Source: Arcuatula senhousia
Lineage: Eukaryota > Mollusca > Bivalvia > Mytilida > Mytilidae
Assembly: GCA_963971305.1 (NCBI GenBank)
Contig: OZ020306.1
Location: 64,453,022 to 64,517,021, forward strand
Length of the DNA stretch: 64,000 nt
Direction of reading: 5' to 3'
Positions within the stretch are counted from its first letter, which is position 1; each line of letters opens with the position of its first letter. Below the pieces are notes generated by a model that had not been told where the DNA came from, did no database searches, and saw only the letters and a program-made list of their open reading frames with translations. The position numbers and the translations under genes were made by a program. Positions 1 to 12,500 of this stretch are shown here, in pieces.

Positions 1-78
1 AACCTCATGACATACCAATACAATGCAAGACTCAATCAACATCTGAGAGGTAATTGAATTGTGATCAATAGTGTGTTA

Positions 79-286
79 CTGTGGTTTCCTTATTATTCGT
101 GGGGTATCAATTTTCGTGGTTTTCGTGGGTGGTCTTCACCCACGAAATTAAATACCACACGAAAAGAAAATTTAACATTGATCTGTATGCTGCAGACTTC
201 AGAACCACAAATTTAAGATTCAACGAAATGGTCCTTTTTCATCAAACCACGAAAATTGGTACCAACGAAAGTAAATGAATCTACAG
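79..286. repeat. TA-flanked MITE, TIR CTGTGGTTTC / CTGTAGATTC
   Basis: Both ends read TACTGT(G/A)G(A/T)TTC inward, with TA on each flank (77-78, 287-288) as expected for Tc1/mariner-type target duplication. Sub-terminal TATTCGT/TTTCGTTGG and an internal TTTCGTGGGTG...CACCCACGAAA palindrome are visible. No protein is encoded. Related TA-CTGT elements are at 9299-9476, 14952-15090 and 16313-16514. Confidence 0.7.
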
Positions 287-466
287 TATTTAAACCAGAA
301 CCTTAGACCACTCTGCAACACAGGCCCATAATTCATAATTTTAATTTTACCCAAACTGAGAAAATAAATACCCATAAATGTAAGACTGCCCCTATTATGA
401 CTTCTTAATTACTAAAATATAATATTTATGTCAGGAAATATTGTATACAAGTAATAATATTCTCAC

Positions 467-588
467 CAAAGGCTAACAACAAACGGTAGAATTTCTTGGA
501 CACGAGCTTTCAATGCTGATGTTTCCTCAGCCAGCCACGATCCTAATACTCTAATGGAAGCAAGGACAATCTGGTTAGGTTGATCCAC
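467..588 (-). CDS. NCDN: NCDN coding exon 11 (residues 374-413)
   Basis: Acceptor GATTTTAG, donor GTGAGA. The 122 nt encode VDQPNQIVLASIRVLGSWLA and EETSALKARVQEILPFVVSL plus two bases. It is nearly identical in pattern to human [20 protein letters not shown]. The end of a tandem-core repeat begins only about 12 bases from the acceptor, so the branch region of this intron lies in repeat sequence. Later exons are outside the window. Confidence 0.95.
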
Positions 589-3500
589 CTAAAATCATAA
601 CAAGAGGCTCCCAGGAGCCTGAATCGCTCACCTGATATATGTGCCTGAAGTAAAGGTTTTTAGGCAAAATCTATTTGATGTTGAAAGGGTAATAAGTTTA
701 ATAAGGGGGTCATCTGACAATATGGTGGATCTTAAGGTGCTGATCACTTTTGTTCTCAATCAAAATCTAAAAATCTGTCACCCTTTTTGAGTTATTAGCC
801 AAAAAATGCAGTTTAACCTAATGTTCTATTTTTAGCCACAGCGGCCATGTTTTACAACCAATCAAAAATCCCCACATCAATTCTATACACCTTATGCTAA
901 TAAACAACAATACAAAGTTTGGTTCCAATTTGACTTTAAGTGTCAGAGGAGTTAACGTTTTCAATGTAATGAGGAAATGCTTTTTAAAAGCTAAATTTTG
1001 ACGTTCTAAGGGCAATAACTCTTAAAAGGAAAGGTCCTACAACGTTGACCCTATTACATATTTTGTAGATCTTGATGTGCTTAACAATATGCAATTTAAA
1101 TTTCTCGAATATCTTGTAAAGTTGTCAAGATATTGAGCTAAACAGGTGCAAAATTTGCCAAAAATCCACAAAAAGGGCAATAACTCCTACATGGGTCGTT
1201 GGATTTTCTTCAAAATTTCAGAGCTGGTAGATCTTCAGGTGCTGATCACTTTTGTTTCTAATCAAAATTGTAAAATCTGTCACCGTTTTTGAGTTACAGT
1301 AAAACCTGTATTAGTGACCACCTCCATATAAAGACTTCCTGTCCATAAAGACTATTTTCAGTCCCCCCAACAATTTTTCCTATATATTTAACCTCTATAT
1401 AGTGACCACCTGCCCAACGTGACTAGTGACCATCAGAAACTGTCCCTTGAAGTGCCAAAACCTGTATACAAGGACCTTAAATTAGTGAAAATAATTGTTA
1501 ATTGGCTTGGGTTAGCTGTCAGATCATAGCTAATTAGGAAGTGTCACCTCTCTTTAATCTTTAGTAATTAGTATTTAGGTAAATTCGAGGAAGTTATAAG
1601 AAGTAATTATCACTAATTACTTGTGTCAGGGTCAGTTTAACTTTTATGTCTTAAAAAGTTGGGAAGAAATAATGTTGTTAATTCTAGATTTATGAAATGT
1701 TATACCATAGTAAGCAAATGCAGATATTTTTTTATGATTTTAATATTAGAATTTTTTTAGCAACATTCCCTTTACTTATGAATAAGATATAAAAAGATAA
1801 AATGATTTTTAGAAATATACTTTAAAACTACATAATTATATAAAAAAATACTATAAACCTAGATTCAAACATGTATTTAACAAAGTTTTAGATAAATTTT
1901 CAAGACATAGAATGTTCTAAAATATTCACGAAATATTGCAAGTTAAATAGTCTATTGTTTGGTTTCAAAAGGTCATGAACAAATCAGTATACATGTACTT
2001 TCTATAGATCTATGAAAACTGTGCATCAGCTAATACCAATACACATACCTAACATTATACATTTATCTCAACAACCTCTATATAAAGACCCCCTGTCTGT
2101 AGTGACCTTTTTGTCAAGGTCCCTTGAGGGGTCACTATAGACAGGTTTGACTGTATTTGCAAAAAACTGCCATTTACCCCTATGTTCTATTTTTAGCCAC
2201 AGCGGCCATATTTTACGACCAATCAAAAATCCCCACATCAGTTCTATACACCTAATGCTAATAAACAACTATACCAAGTTTGGTTCCAATTGGACTTGAA
2301 CTGTCAGAGGATTTAACGTTTTCAATGTAATGAGGAAATGCTGTTAAAATGCTCAATTTTGACGTTCTAAGGGCAATAACTCCTAAAAGGAAAGGTTCTA
2401 CAACATTGACCCTATTACATATTTTGTAGATCTTGATGTGCTTAACAATATGCAATTTAAATTTCTCAAATATCTTGTATATTTTTCAAGATATTGAGCT
2501 AAACAGGTGCAAAATTTGCAAAAAATCCACAAAAAGGGCAATAACTCCTACATGGGTTGTTGGATTATCTTCAAATTTTCAGGGTAGGTAGATCTTGAGG
2601 TGCTGATCACTTTTACCCATGCCATAATTTTGATATCTGTAGCCGTTTTTGAGTTATTTGCAAAAAACTGCATTTTACCCCTATGTTCTATTTTTAGCCA
2701 CAGCGGCCATGTTTTACGACGAATCAAAAATCCCCACATCAGTTCTAAGCACCGAATGCTAATGAACAACCATACCAAGTTTGGTTGCAATTGGACTTAT
2801 GGTGTCAGAGGAGTTAACGTTTTAAAAAGTTTACGGACGGACGACGGACGGACGACGGACGCCAAGTGATGACAATAGCTCACATGACCCTTCGGGTCAG
2901 GTGAGCTAAAAAGTAAAGATAACAGCTCTCAGGAGCTGGAGTGATAAGATGATCACACTCAATGTAATGTCATCTTAATTCGATCTTAATTTGATGCTAA
3001 AAATTTTATTTTTTTGAAAAAATTACTTAATTAAATTTTGTTTCTAAATGTAATGCTTCAAGTGATTTTTTGGTGTGGTTGTTATGGGTTTTATTTTAGA
3101 TGCATTTGAGGATAAATTTCAAAAAACCAACAATGCTTGACAAAAACTATCATATGACTGACATGAAGATGTCAACTGCATACACTCAACTATCTGCTGC
3201 TTATTTACACAATAAAACCTCTACATACAAGTTTTTATTAGTATAATACAAACACAGGGCCCCTAAAGGTTAACCAAACCTCTACATACAAGTTTTTATT
3301 AGTATAATACAAATACAGGGCTCCTAAAGATTAACCCAATCAGACAGCAAGGTTATTTTCTAAATTGTTATTAGTTGATTTTGATGCATATCCATTGAGG
3401 TCACAGCCAATTTTTTATTCAAGATACACATAGGTTGTTTTTAACTAAACAAAGGTCAAAAGTTCCCTCAGAAAGTCTTCAGATTGCAAGCCATTTTTGA

Positions 3501-6500
3501 CCTTGTGTCTGCCTTAATTATACCTGTTCCACATCACTGGATTGCTCTTTAAGATAAAATATAACAGCATTGAATGCCCCTTCCATGGCTGAGTGGAGTT
3601 GTAGAACCTGATCTTCATCTAGTTGTAAAGAGGGCGCTGATGTCAGGTACCCTATAATGGTCTCCAGGATGTTGTAACATGACACTAATGTTTCTGTCTT
3701 GGTTAGAATCTGTAAATAAAACGGGAGTCTTTCTGTCGACAAAAACAGTGGCATCATCCCCCCTTCATTGAGATTTTTTTTAATTTTCAATTTGATTTTC
3801 TCTCTTTTTTTTATTTGATTCTAAAACTATGGTTAAGTCTTCATATTCAAGTTCACTTTGGCTTTAATTTTTTATAGGCAAAACATAGTCTAAGCAGTAT
3901 ACATATGTTCTTCTTGTGAAGTTTTGTTGTGTGCAATTTGTTTATATCCATGTATCTGTGGATGTTAGTACGCCAGTGTAGCATTGTCAGTATTTGGTGG
4001 AGAATTCTGCTTAAACCTGTGCTTGGGGCTGACCCAAGCTTCAATGGGGTGTGAGCATATACTTCACTTTGAAGACCTCCCTGAGACTTAAAGATGAAGG
4101 GTAGGAAGAAAACCACTGTTGCTTTGCATTATTTCATCAAATTGAATGTAATGTGATTTTGTATTTCATTTTTTTTTGTTGAAATTGTGCCATTTCGACA
4201 TCATTGACTCATCTGATCAGGAGCCAAGTTCTTCAGTGTCATTCTAACTTCTACTAGACAACTGAGGTGTATCACTATCAGTAACAGTTTACAGTTTTCT
4301 GTGTTAAGTGGTTCACTCTTATTTTGTCTGGAACATACCTGTAATTAACTCACCTGTTCTAGTATACACCTGTAATTAACTCACCTGTTCTAGTATACAC
4401 CTGTAATTAACTCACCTATTCAGGAGCTAAGTTCTCAAGAGTCATTCTAACTTCTATACAGCTAAGGTGTATCACCACCCCTAGTAAGGTGGATTCACGA
4501 CGATCAGGAAAGTCCAGTGAAGGATTCACGTAAAGTTGTATTTGGTAAGACGATTCAGTTTTGTCGGGTTAAATAAAAAAGTAAACAACTTTGTTTTGTT
4601 GCAAAATTAATGTCTTTCGAAAGGTAAATGATCAATTTAACCCCGTCTCTTTATTTGTACCATAAAAAACTAAAAAGTCGTAAAAGCATATACAAATCTG
4701 TTTTGAAATAAAGTTACAGTTCACGAAAAACGTCAAGGTTGAATAATGTTCATGACGAAAACTATAACATCAGATATTTGTGTTTTTGTTTGCATAAAGT
4801 GTCTATATTTTTCATCAAAGCAAGACTATTATACGTACTAGAGACAAGTTGAAAATTTGTATTGAAAAAAATTAGTATACCTTAAAAAAATAGATGTAAA
4901 AATTGGCGGATAATGTTCTGGTAATAAGAGGATTCTGTTCTGGTAATGCACGGAGTTCGGTTCAGTATCGGTTTAAAAAAAACATTTAAATCTATATGTA
5001 TTAATATCTGTGGGCAAATGCTGTATAACTTAAGATAATCATAGTCATACTTAAAATGTTAAGTTAAATATCCACATTAAGAAACTAAAATATTGTGAAA
5101 GACTCATTAGTGACAAAATATAGTGTGACAAAATTGAATAAGACAAGACCAATCAAAGGTTTGTGTTAAACATAAGATGCTTATTATTAGCGAAAATAAT
5201 ACAATCAATATGTACATCAATCAAGGCTTTGCATATTTGGTTGAGTTTCTAGATATGCTCGAAAGCGAAAAAGATCATTAAGAGTTTATTATCCCTAAAC
5301 CAACGGTTATAGAAAATTTTAGAAATTCTACAATTTCATCTTATAATTTATTGTCTTACAAGCGAATGCAAAATAATTTTTGATACATTTCTCATCTCTT
5401 TTGAGTTTTCTCTTACTCATATCCATCTGAAATAGAAATTACAGCAAAGTTCCAGAAAATAAATTTTGCTACGCCTGACGAGAAATGAGATACAAATTTC
5501 TGGAAACCTTAAGGTTTTGTAATTTTTAAAAAAATTGTTTCATAAGCGCTTTTGTAGTTTATGGACGGTCCTAAATGTCCCTGTCAACTAGTCGAGCGGG
5601 CAGAAAGAATCGTTCTTTGTTTTGAGGATAAATGTGTTTCAAGTAAACCCGATTTTGTGCAAGAACTTCTATTAAATTTTAAAACAAAACCAAAGCTACT
5701 TTACTGGGGCATATGCATACCAACTTTCGTCAACATAAGGTGCTCATATAACTCAAACACTGAAAAATTGATAGCATTAAACGCCGACGCCGTCGTCGCC
5801 ACCGCTTGCAAAGTAGCACTTATTGCCCGCCCTGCCACGCAGGCCAAACCCCTCCCCCGAAAAAGTGCACCTCAGATATCAAGCATGGGTCTCAAATTAC
5901 AGAAGCACCAACTCATTTATCTATAAATAAATCCCCCATCCCGTTTTTTTTATTCGTTAGTAAGTTAGTAAGTTTTGCCTTTACTCTGAACTCTCGGGAG
6001 ATGTACATTAAAAGTTCACTCTCGTTTCGACTTGAGTTCACGTTGCTGAATGCGGTTTTGTTGTTATGTGTGTGTGTGTTTTATGTTGTTATGTGGTTTG
6101 TTTTGATGTGATGAGTTTTTGTCTGCCGGTTTTGCCTTTGTCTTTACGGTTTTATGATACTGATTACCCATTTGGTACACCTTAATGAACATGAAATGAT
6201 GATGAATTAGACAATGGGGACATCAGGCCAATCAGCGAGGATAGTGTTTGACTGCCATTGGAAAAAGGATTTATTGGTAACCTGGACGGACAATTAAGCC
6301 TCCTACATGGGATCCTTCTGCAGCTGGGTTATTTTTTTCCAACACGGTGCACCACTATGGTTTGCGGTCAGGTTATCTGCATTATAGCCTGACGACCCCG
6401 GCATTCATTATGAATGGCGCACCATTCAACCACTTTGGGCACACATCCCAGTCGCTATTTGGGCAAAGCGGCCTGACTCGACGAAGGGTTTCTGAGCGAT

Positions 6501-9500
6501 TTTAAGTGGACGTTTACCGATAAGCTAAAGCGCTGCTACGGGCCTATTTGCCACCCGGGACCCGCACGGAGGTTTTGCAATTCAAAAATAGTAAATACTG
6601 TAACGAAATGAAATGTGTCTGTTTGCAGGAATATAAGGGCAACCAATTCACAGTTATTGGTAATGCAGGTTCGTTTCAAAAATGAGACTGCATGTAGATG
6701 CACCCCCTTCCAGATCTAGAAAAATCTGAGAAATTCCATTTGATTCAAACATTAAATTAAGATACGTTTTAGGAGCATTTTAAGATATTTTAGGGTCATA
6801 TTAATTTAATTCTTACTTATAAGTATTTGCAAAAACTCCAAGTATTTTGACAAAAATCAAGTAGGGCATTCGAGTGTTAAAAGTCAAAAAGGGCAACGAC
6901 AAAATCAGAAAACATGAACGTGAACAGCACGAAGAAACACAAACATATTTAACAAACACAAAATTAACAAAACAGTTATCAACGACGCAAACTCAAGTCG
7001 AACGAAAGTGAACTCGTGCGCTCCGGAAAAGTAAGCAGTTTCTGTATGCATGCTTTTAAACATTCGTCGCACTGCCAATTTCAAATTCAGCGTGTCGATT
7101 CCGGTAAAGGAAGATTAAACAAAACCCTATGACAAACCAACATCTCTACTCATCTGAAAGAGAGAAATCCCATATTTGTTTTTGAGCTCCGTAAATTTCT
7201 TGAGTCAAGACAGCAATCAAGGAGCAACATAATCCTGTGTTAGCACTTTTTGTGTCATATGTGTGACGCTCTGCCAAGGAAATCGATGTAATATTACCGC
7301 AAGCTCTCGATTAATGAATCAATTTTGGAACTTAAACTCCATTTGCTGGAGTAAATGGAATTTTGCTACACAAGGAGTATAAAAGTTGACGATTTGAATA
7401 TTTATTGAAGTCATCACGTTTTTTAAAGAGTTTTGTTAAAAGTTTTCCATTGGAGTTTATTTCGAGATTTTAGAATCCGTTGTGTCCTTTATCTCAAATT
7501 TCTGACAATAAATGAGCATTGACGGAATCGTTCAGTGAAAGGACATCATCAATGTAACGGAAAGTGAAGTTATTTTACCCAAAAGGTTGTAAGCATATAA
7601 CAAGTACAAAGTTTGGAATGTAAGCATGCATGATATCCGAATTAACGAATTCTATTAGTTCCTGGATAACACGAAATGAGTTACAGTAAAATTTGTCAAG
7701 ATGCTACTTATAATTACGCAATCTGATGTAAATAACCATAAAAATGTATGATATAACCCGACAAAACAGTATCCACAATTTACCAAAACCAAAGTCTATA
7801 ACTGAACAAAACTAAATCCTCTAAAATGGTGAGACAAATTACCGGTTTGATGGGTTTACTAATTTGATTTTCTTAAACAGTTGGCAGTACTCTCCTTGTA
7901 TGTTTTAATTTAGAATGATTCAAAAAGAACGTGGGTACACATTGCATGCTTTATCATAAGTTTGGAATGTGTTGTTTACTTTTAATTTAGAGTTATAAAA
8001 TGTATAACCTTTTTAGTCATAACTTTTAAACCATTATTCATAGATTAACCAAACATTCACATTTTATTGAAATCAATACAAAAATGTAAATTATAAAGAA
8101 ATATAAATAATACATAGGTTTATGTTTATTAACAATGCTCAGGTGTGCATTGTATGGGTGTTTTGTAAACAATATTGATCGAAAAAGGGACGAATTTAAC
8201 CCACCAAATACAACATTACGTGAATCCTTCACTGGACTTTCCCGATTGTCGTGAATTCACCTTACTAGGGGTGATCACTATCAGTAACAGTTTACAGTTT
8301 TCTGTGTTAAGTGGTTCACTCTTATTTTGTCTGGAACATACCTGTAATTAACTCACCTGTTCTAGTATACACCTGTAATTAACTCACCTGTTCTAGTATA
8401 CACCTGTAATTAACTCACCTGTTCTAGTATACACCTGTAATTAACTCACCTGATCAGGAGCTAAGTTTTCTAAAGTCATTCTAACTTCTATACAGCTAAG
8501 GTGTATCACTATCAGTAACAGTTTACAGTTTTCTGTGTTGGGTGGAAGAATGCTTTCTGCTCCTAGTCTGTCTAGTACAGTTGATGCTAGGGCTAATGCA
8601 GCATCTCTTTGTGTCTGGCCTGTAAAAATGAATTGTATACCAAATAGAAAGTGGCTGTGATTAGTAGTTGCTGAGAAAACTGTTATGGAAATTTCTTTCC
8701 TGCCTGTCCTCCTGCTTGCCTACCACCTGACATTTACCACTTTATAACCTGGATTTTTCACTCTGTGAAATCTGACCAAAAATAAAATACTGACAAAGTC
8801 AGGAAGCCCCCATTTGCAAAAATGTAAGTTTTTCCATAATATATTCAGTGGTTAAGAGTGGAGTTCTAATATATGATTTCTTATATTGTACATAAAGATT
8901 TCAAATCTGTATTCCTTATGGAATGAGTTCCAACATTCACAAACATTTGTTGATGGATGAACTGACAGACAAATTGAAAACTATAGGGCTTTCACATACT
9001 AAATGCAGGGCCATTAATATTGACAGTCCCCAAATTTACCTTCTTTAGAACAAAGCTTACCTAATTTATTTTTAAAGATAACACTGAGAGCCTGTACAAT
9101 TGATTTATACCAAGATTTCTGGGTGCAGTTTCTTCCCTGAAAACAGAAAACAGAAATTTCAAAATTTTGATTTTAGGCATATGAGCTTTCCTCACAGTAA
9201 TCACTTTAAATAACTATACATTGAGATAGAGTGTGTGTCATTAATATTGAGTGATGAGTTAAAATTTTTTGATTACTCACAGTAATATATAATATATACT
9301 GTATTTCACATTTTTATGTCAGAGGGCAATTTGTGGCTATTTATTTTCACGATTCTACATAACAACAATCAAATTACTATAAAAATCAGCCTATTCGCGA
9401 CGATTTATTTTCACGATTTTTTGTTACTCATGAAATACGCAAAAAAAAAAGCTCACGAAAATTAGTTGGTTCACAGTATATCAGGATTAAGAATATTTCT

Positions 9501-12500
9501 TTCCTGTTTCCTGAAGTATTTATTAAAGCAGCAATGTCAAAAACTGCATTTGAAAATGTTAATGTTATTATGTGTATAACAATTATCTAAATTTATGTAA
9601 ATTCTAAAACCTAATGTTTAACCCCCTCCATTATAGTTTTGTCCTTTGCTATATATATTTGAATTTCGTTTGGTTTTATGTGTTTTAAACATTTTTTGAA
9701 ATGTAGATCTCCTATGTTTGGGTTCTAGAGCTGCTAATGAGGAATAATTTTCCAAAATGGCCATACAGCTCATAGAAATTAATTGCAGTTGGAGTTAATA
9801 TATGTGTTGTGGGGTCAGGTTCATTTACTCCATATCCTTTCATAAATTATGCATCATTAAATGAAAATCAGTTTAACTTGTCACTGTTTGAGGTTTTGCA
9901 AGTGTTCCCATATAAAAATTTACAACCAGTTGCATTGAAATATCTTTCTCATCAATAAAGAGTAAATGTTACCTTAAACTAGATGCATCATTTTTTAATA
10001 CAAGGCACTCTTATAATCAAATTCAACAACAACTGAAATCAAACTCACTGATAATTTTGACTGACATAGCAATTCCTATAAACATATGATTTTTTTATAG
10101 CTTCTACAATGGAATCTAGTTGATAATGGATTTTCATACATCAAGGGAAATAAATTTGATTAATTTAATGGCGAGGCTCGCCAAGCGATTAAAATATCAA
10201 ATTTATTTCCTAAGATGTTAGAAATTCCAAAATCATCAAGAATTAAGTTGTAAAAGGTTTTTCTTTAATATTTACAGGTAAAAAATTGACAAAGGTTAAT
10301 CATCAATTGCACATACAATAACCCTTGGAATAAAATTTTCTCTAGAGGTGAGAAATATTTTTCCACAACTAGTTTGAGAGGTTGATAAATCAGATGAAAA
10401 TTAAAGAATCTATACTATAGCATTGATAACCTTACCAGATCTTTAGGCAGTGATGTTAGAATTCCAGCAACAGTACCACACATTTCAAATTTTCTCTCAT
10501 CCTATAAAGAAATATCTGTTATTATAAATAATGAGAAAACACAATTCTGTAAAAGGGTAACTTCCGTTGGGCAAAACTTTGTAATTCTTAAAAAGTGGGT
10601 TCTTTTAGCAGACATTCATTCTCATATGTTCTTTGAATTTTGTAAAAAAAAGATTAGTTAATCCAAATTAAATAAGTTTTATATATTTTCATTTCTGAAA
10701 ACCTCACACGGCATAGAACTTTGCGTTGATAATACATTTTATTTTTACTTAATGACAATATTTTGTTAATTATCAAGATAAGGGAAAGCTGCATTTTTAT
10801 ATTAAAGGGCTAAGGAAACCAAGTGAAGTAAACTTATTAAAGATATTTTTAAAAATCTGTCAAAGTTAAAAATGGCCAGATCTTATTAAACAGGAAGAAG
10901 GTGAGTGACAGACCTGAAATCGAATACACATTATGGGACCCCACCACAATGCTTTAAATTATACCAAATATCAAATGGCTATGATAAGTAGTTGCTGAGA
11001 AAAGGGTTAAGCAAATTTCTTCCCTGCCCACCTGTCCCCCCATCCGCCAGCCACCCGACATTCAGCATTTTATATTCTGTATTTTTTACTCCATGAAAAT
11101 CAGCCCAAAGTTATGGCTAAAACACCATTTCATGTGCTACTCTATTTTCATTATATTTCTAACAAATGTGTTATGAAATATGCATATCTGCTCCATATTC
11201 TAATAAATGTGACATGACATATGCATATCCCTCCGTATAAGTTAGATTAATTACATGTTTTTCATATCTTACTTGTAAAGATTCAAGTTGCTTAGCAAAG
11301 TGGTTTAAAATAAGATGCATTGATGCAGAATCTTTCTTCCAAGCATACTCTCCACAGTGGTATAACAAAGTATGGAGTATGGCTTGGCCTCTGTCACATC
11401 CTGAAAACAAATAAGATGCAAAAATAGATAAAAACAAGTAATACTGTGAGCAAGCTCACAAAAGGATACCCCCGCTTCATATTTGATTCTGTACTGTAAA
11501 AAAATTTCAAGTCCAGTTATCTTCCCTCGATGATAACTGAGAATAATACAAATTCTTCATGCACATCTACATATGATGTTCTTCCTTCAAAATCCTTCAT
11601 ACAGTTTATGGGGGTTGCACTTACGAGGTCTCCTGTTGAATAATGCATTTAAAAAGTGTAAGTCCAATTATCTCCCCTGAATGATATCCAAGAGCTATAA
11701 AAAAATTTCATGCTTATCTATATATAATGTACTTCCTTAAGGTAAAGTGTCATCAAAATCCATCAAGCAGTTTAGGAGGAGTTGTGCTTATGAGGTCTCT
11801 CATTGAATAATGTATTTAAAAAGTCTAAGTCCAATTATCTCCCCTGAATTATGTCTGATTGTGATGAAAATTCGTCATGCACATCTACATATGATGTACT
11901 TCCTTCATGTAACTTTTCATCAAAATCCTTCAAGCCGTTTGTGAGGAGTTGCGCTTATGAGGTCTCCCATTGAATAATGTATTTAATAAGTCGAAGTCCA
12001 ATTATCTCCCCTGAAAGATGTCCGAGTGCGATGAAAATTCTTCATGCACATCTACATGTAATGTACTTCCTTCATATTAATTTTCAGCAAAATCCTTTAA
12101 GGGGTTTAGGAGGAGAAGCCCTTACCAGTTATGTGGACAGACAGGACAGACAGACGGACAGACAGACAGGGTGTTTCCTATATATATATCCCTATTCCTA
12201 TTTCCTATATTCCTATATAGTTAAATGACAAATAAGTGATTTAAATCATAAAACACTTACAAAACTGTTGTGAAGCAGACTGGTTCTTAATTAAGATGCA
12301 AAGTTTTTCAAAGATTCATATAACAAAGTATGAAAATAACAATACATTTTGTACAGTCAAGTGATGAGGGGTTAACACTGGACAAAAATCTCTTACAAAA
12401 CAAAGAATACTGAGAGCCAGCTCTACTAAGAGTACCCCCACTTAATATTGGACTCTATATTGAAAAAAGAAGTCCAATTACCTCCCTTTAAAGATATCTG

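Larger units (their letters stand above)
4476..8273. mobile_element. DNA transposon, TIR CACCCCTAGTAAGGTG, 5-bp TSD ATCAC, non-autonomous
   Basis: The two ends are inverted repeats of about 68 bp with few mismatches, starting CACCCCTAGTAAGGTG and including AAAGTCCAGTGAAGGATTCA. The flanking ATCAC is duplicated (4471-4475, 8274-8278). The uninterrupted target ATCACTATCAG exists in exon 9 itself and in copy C, so the ends are exact. No transposase is recognisable. The interior holds other repeats: a hammerhead-family tail, a family D end, a SINE-like copy and a reverse-transcriptase remnant. A CAC terminus with 5-bp duplication is the pattern of the Transib/RAG-like group; assignment is tentative. 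Confidence 0.9.

Noticed and set aside
81..278. 65-codon open frame
   Set aside because: It lies inside the TA-flanked MITE with inverted ends; non-coding in that family.
5561..6111. Two overlapping frames of 121 and 101 codons
   Set aside because: They cross from a family D repeat end into other repeat DNA inside the transposon, with no protein similarity.
8341..8449. 31-bp repeats as a CRISPR-like array
   Set aside because: The repeats are directly contiguous without spacers, in a spliced eukaryotic gene, and include the exon 9 donor.
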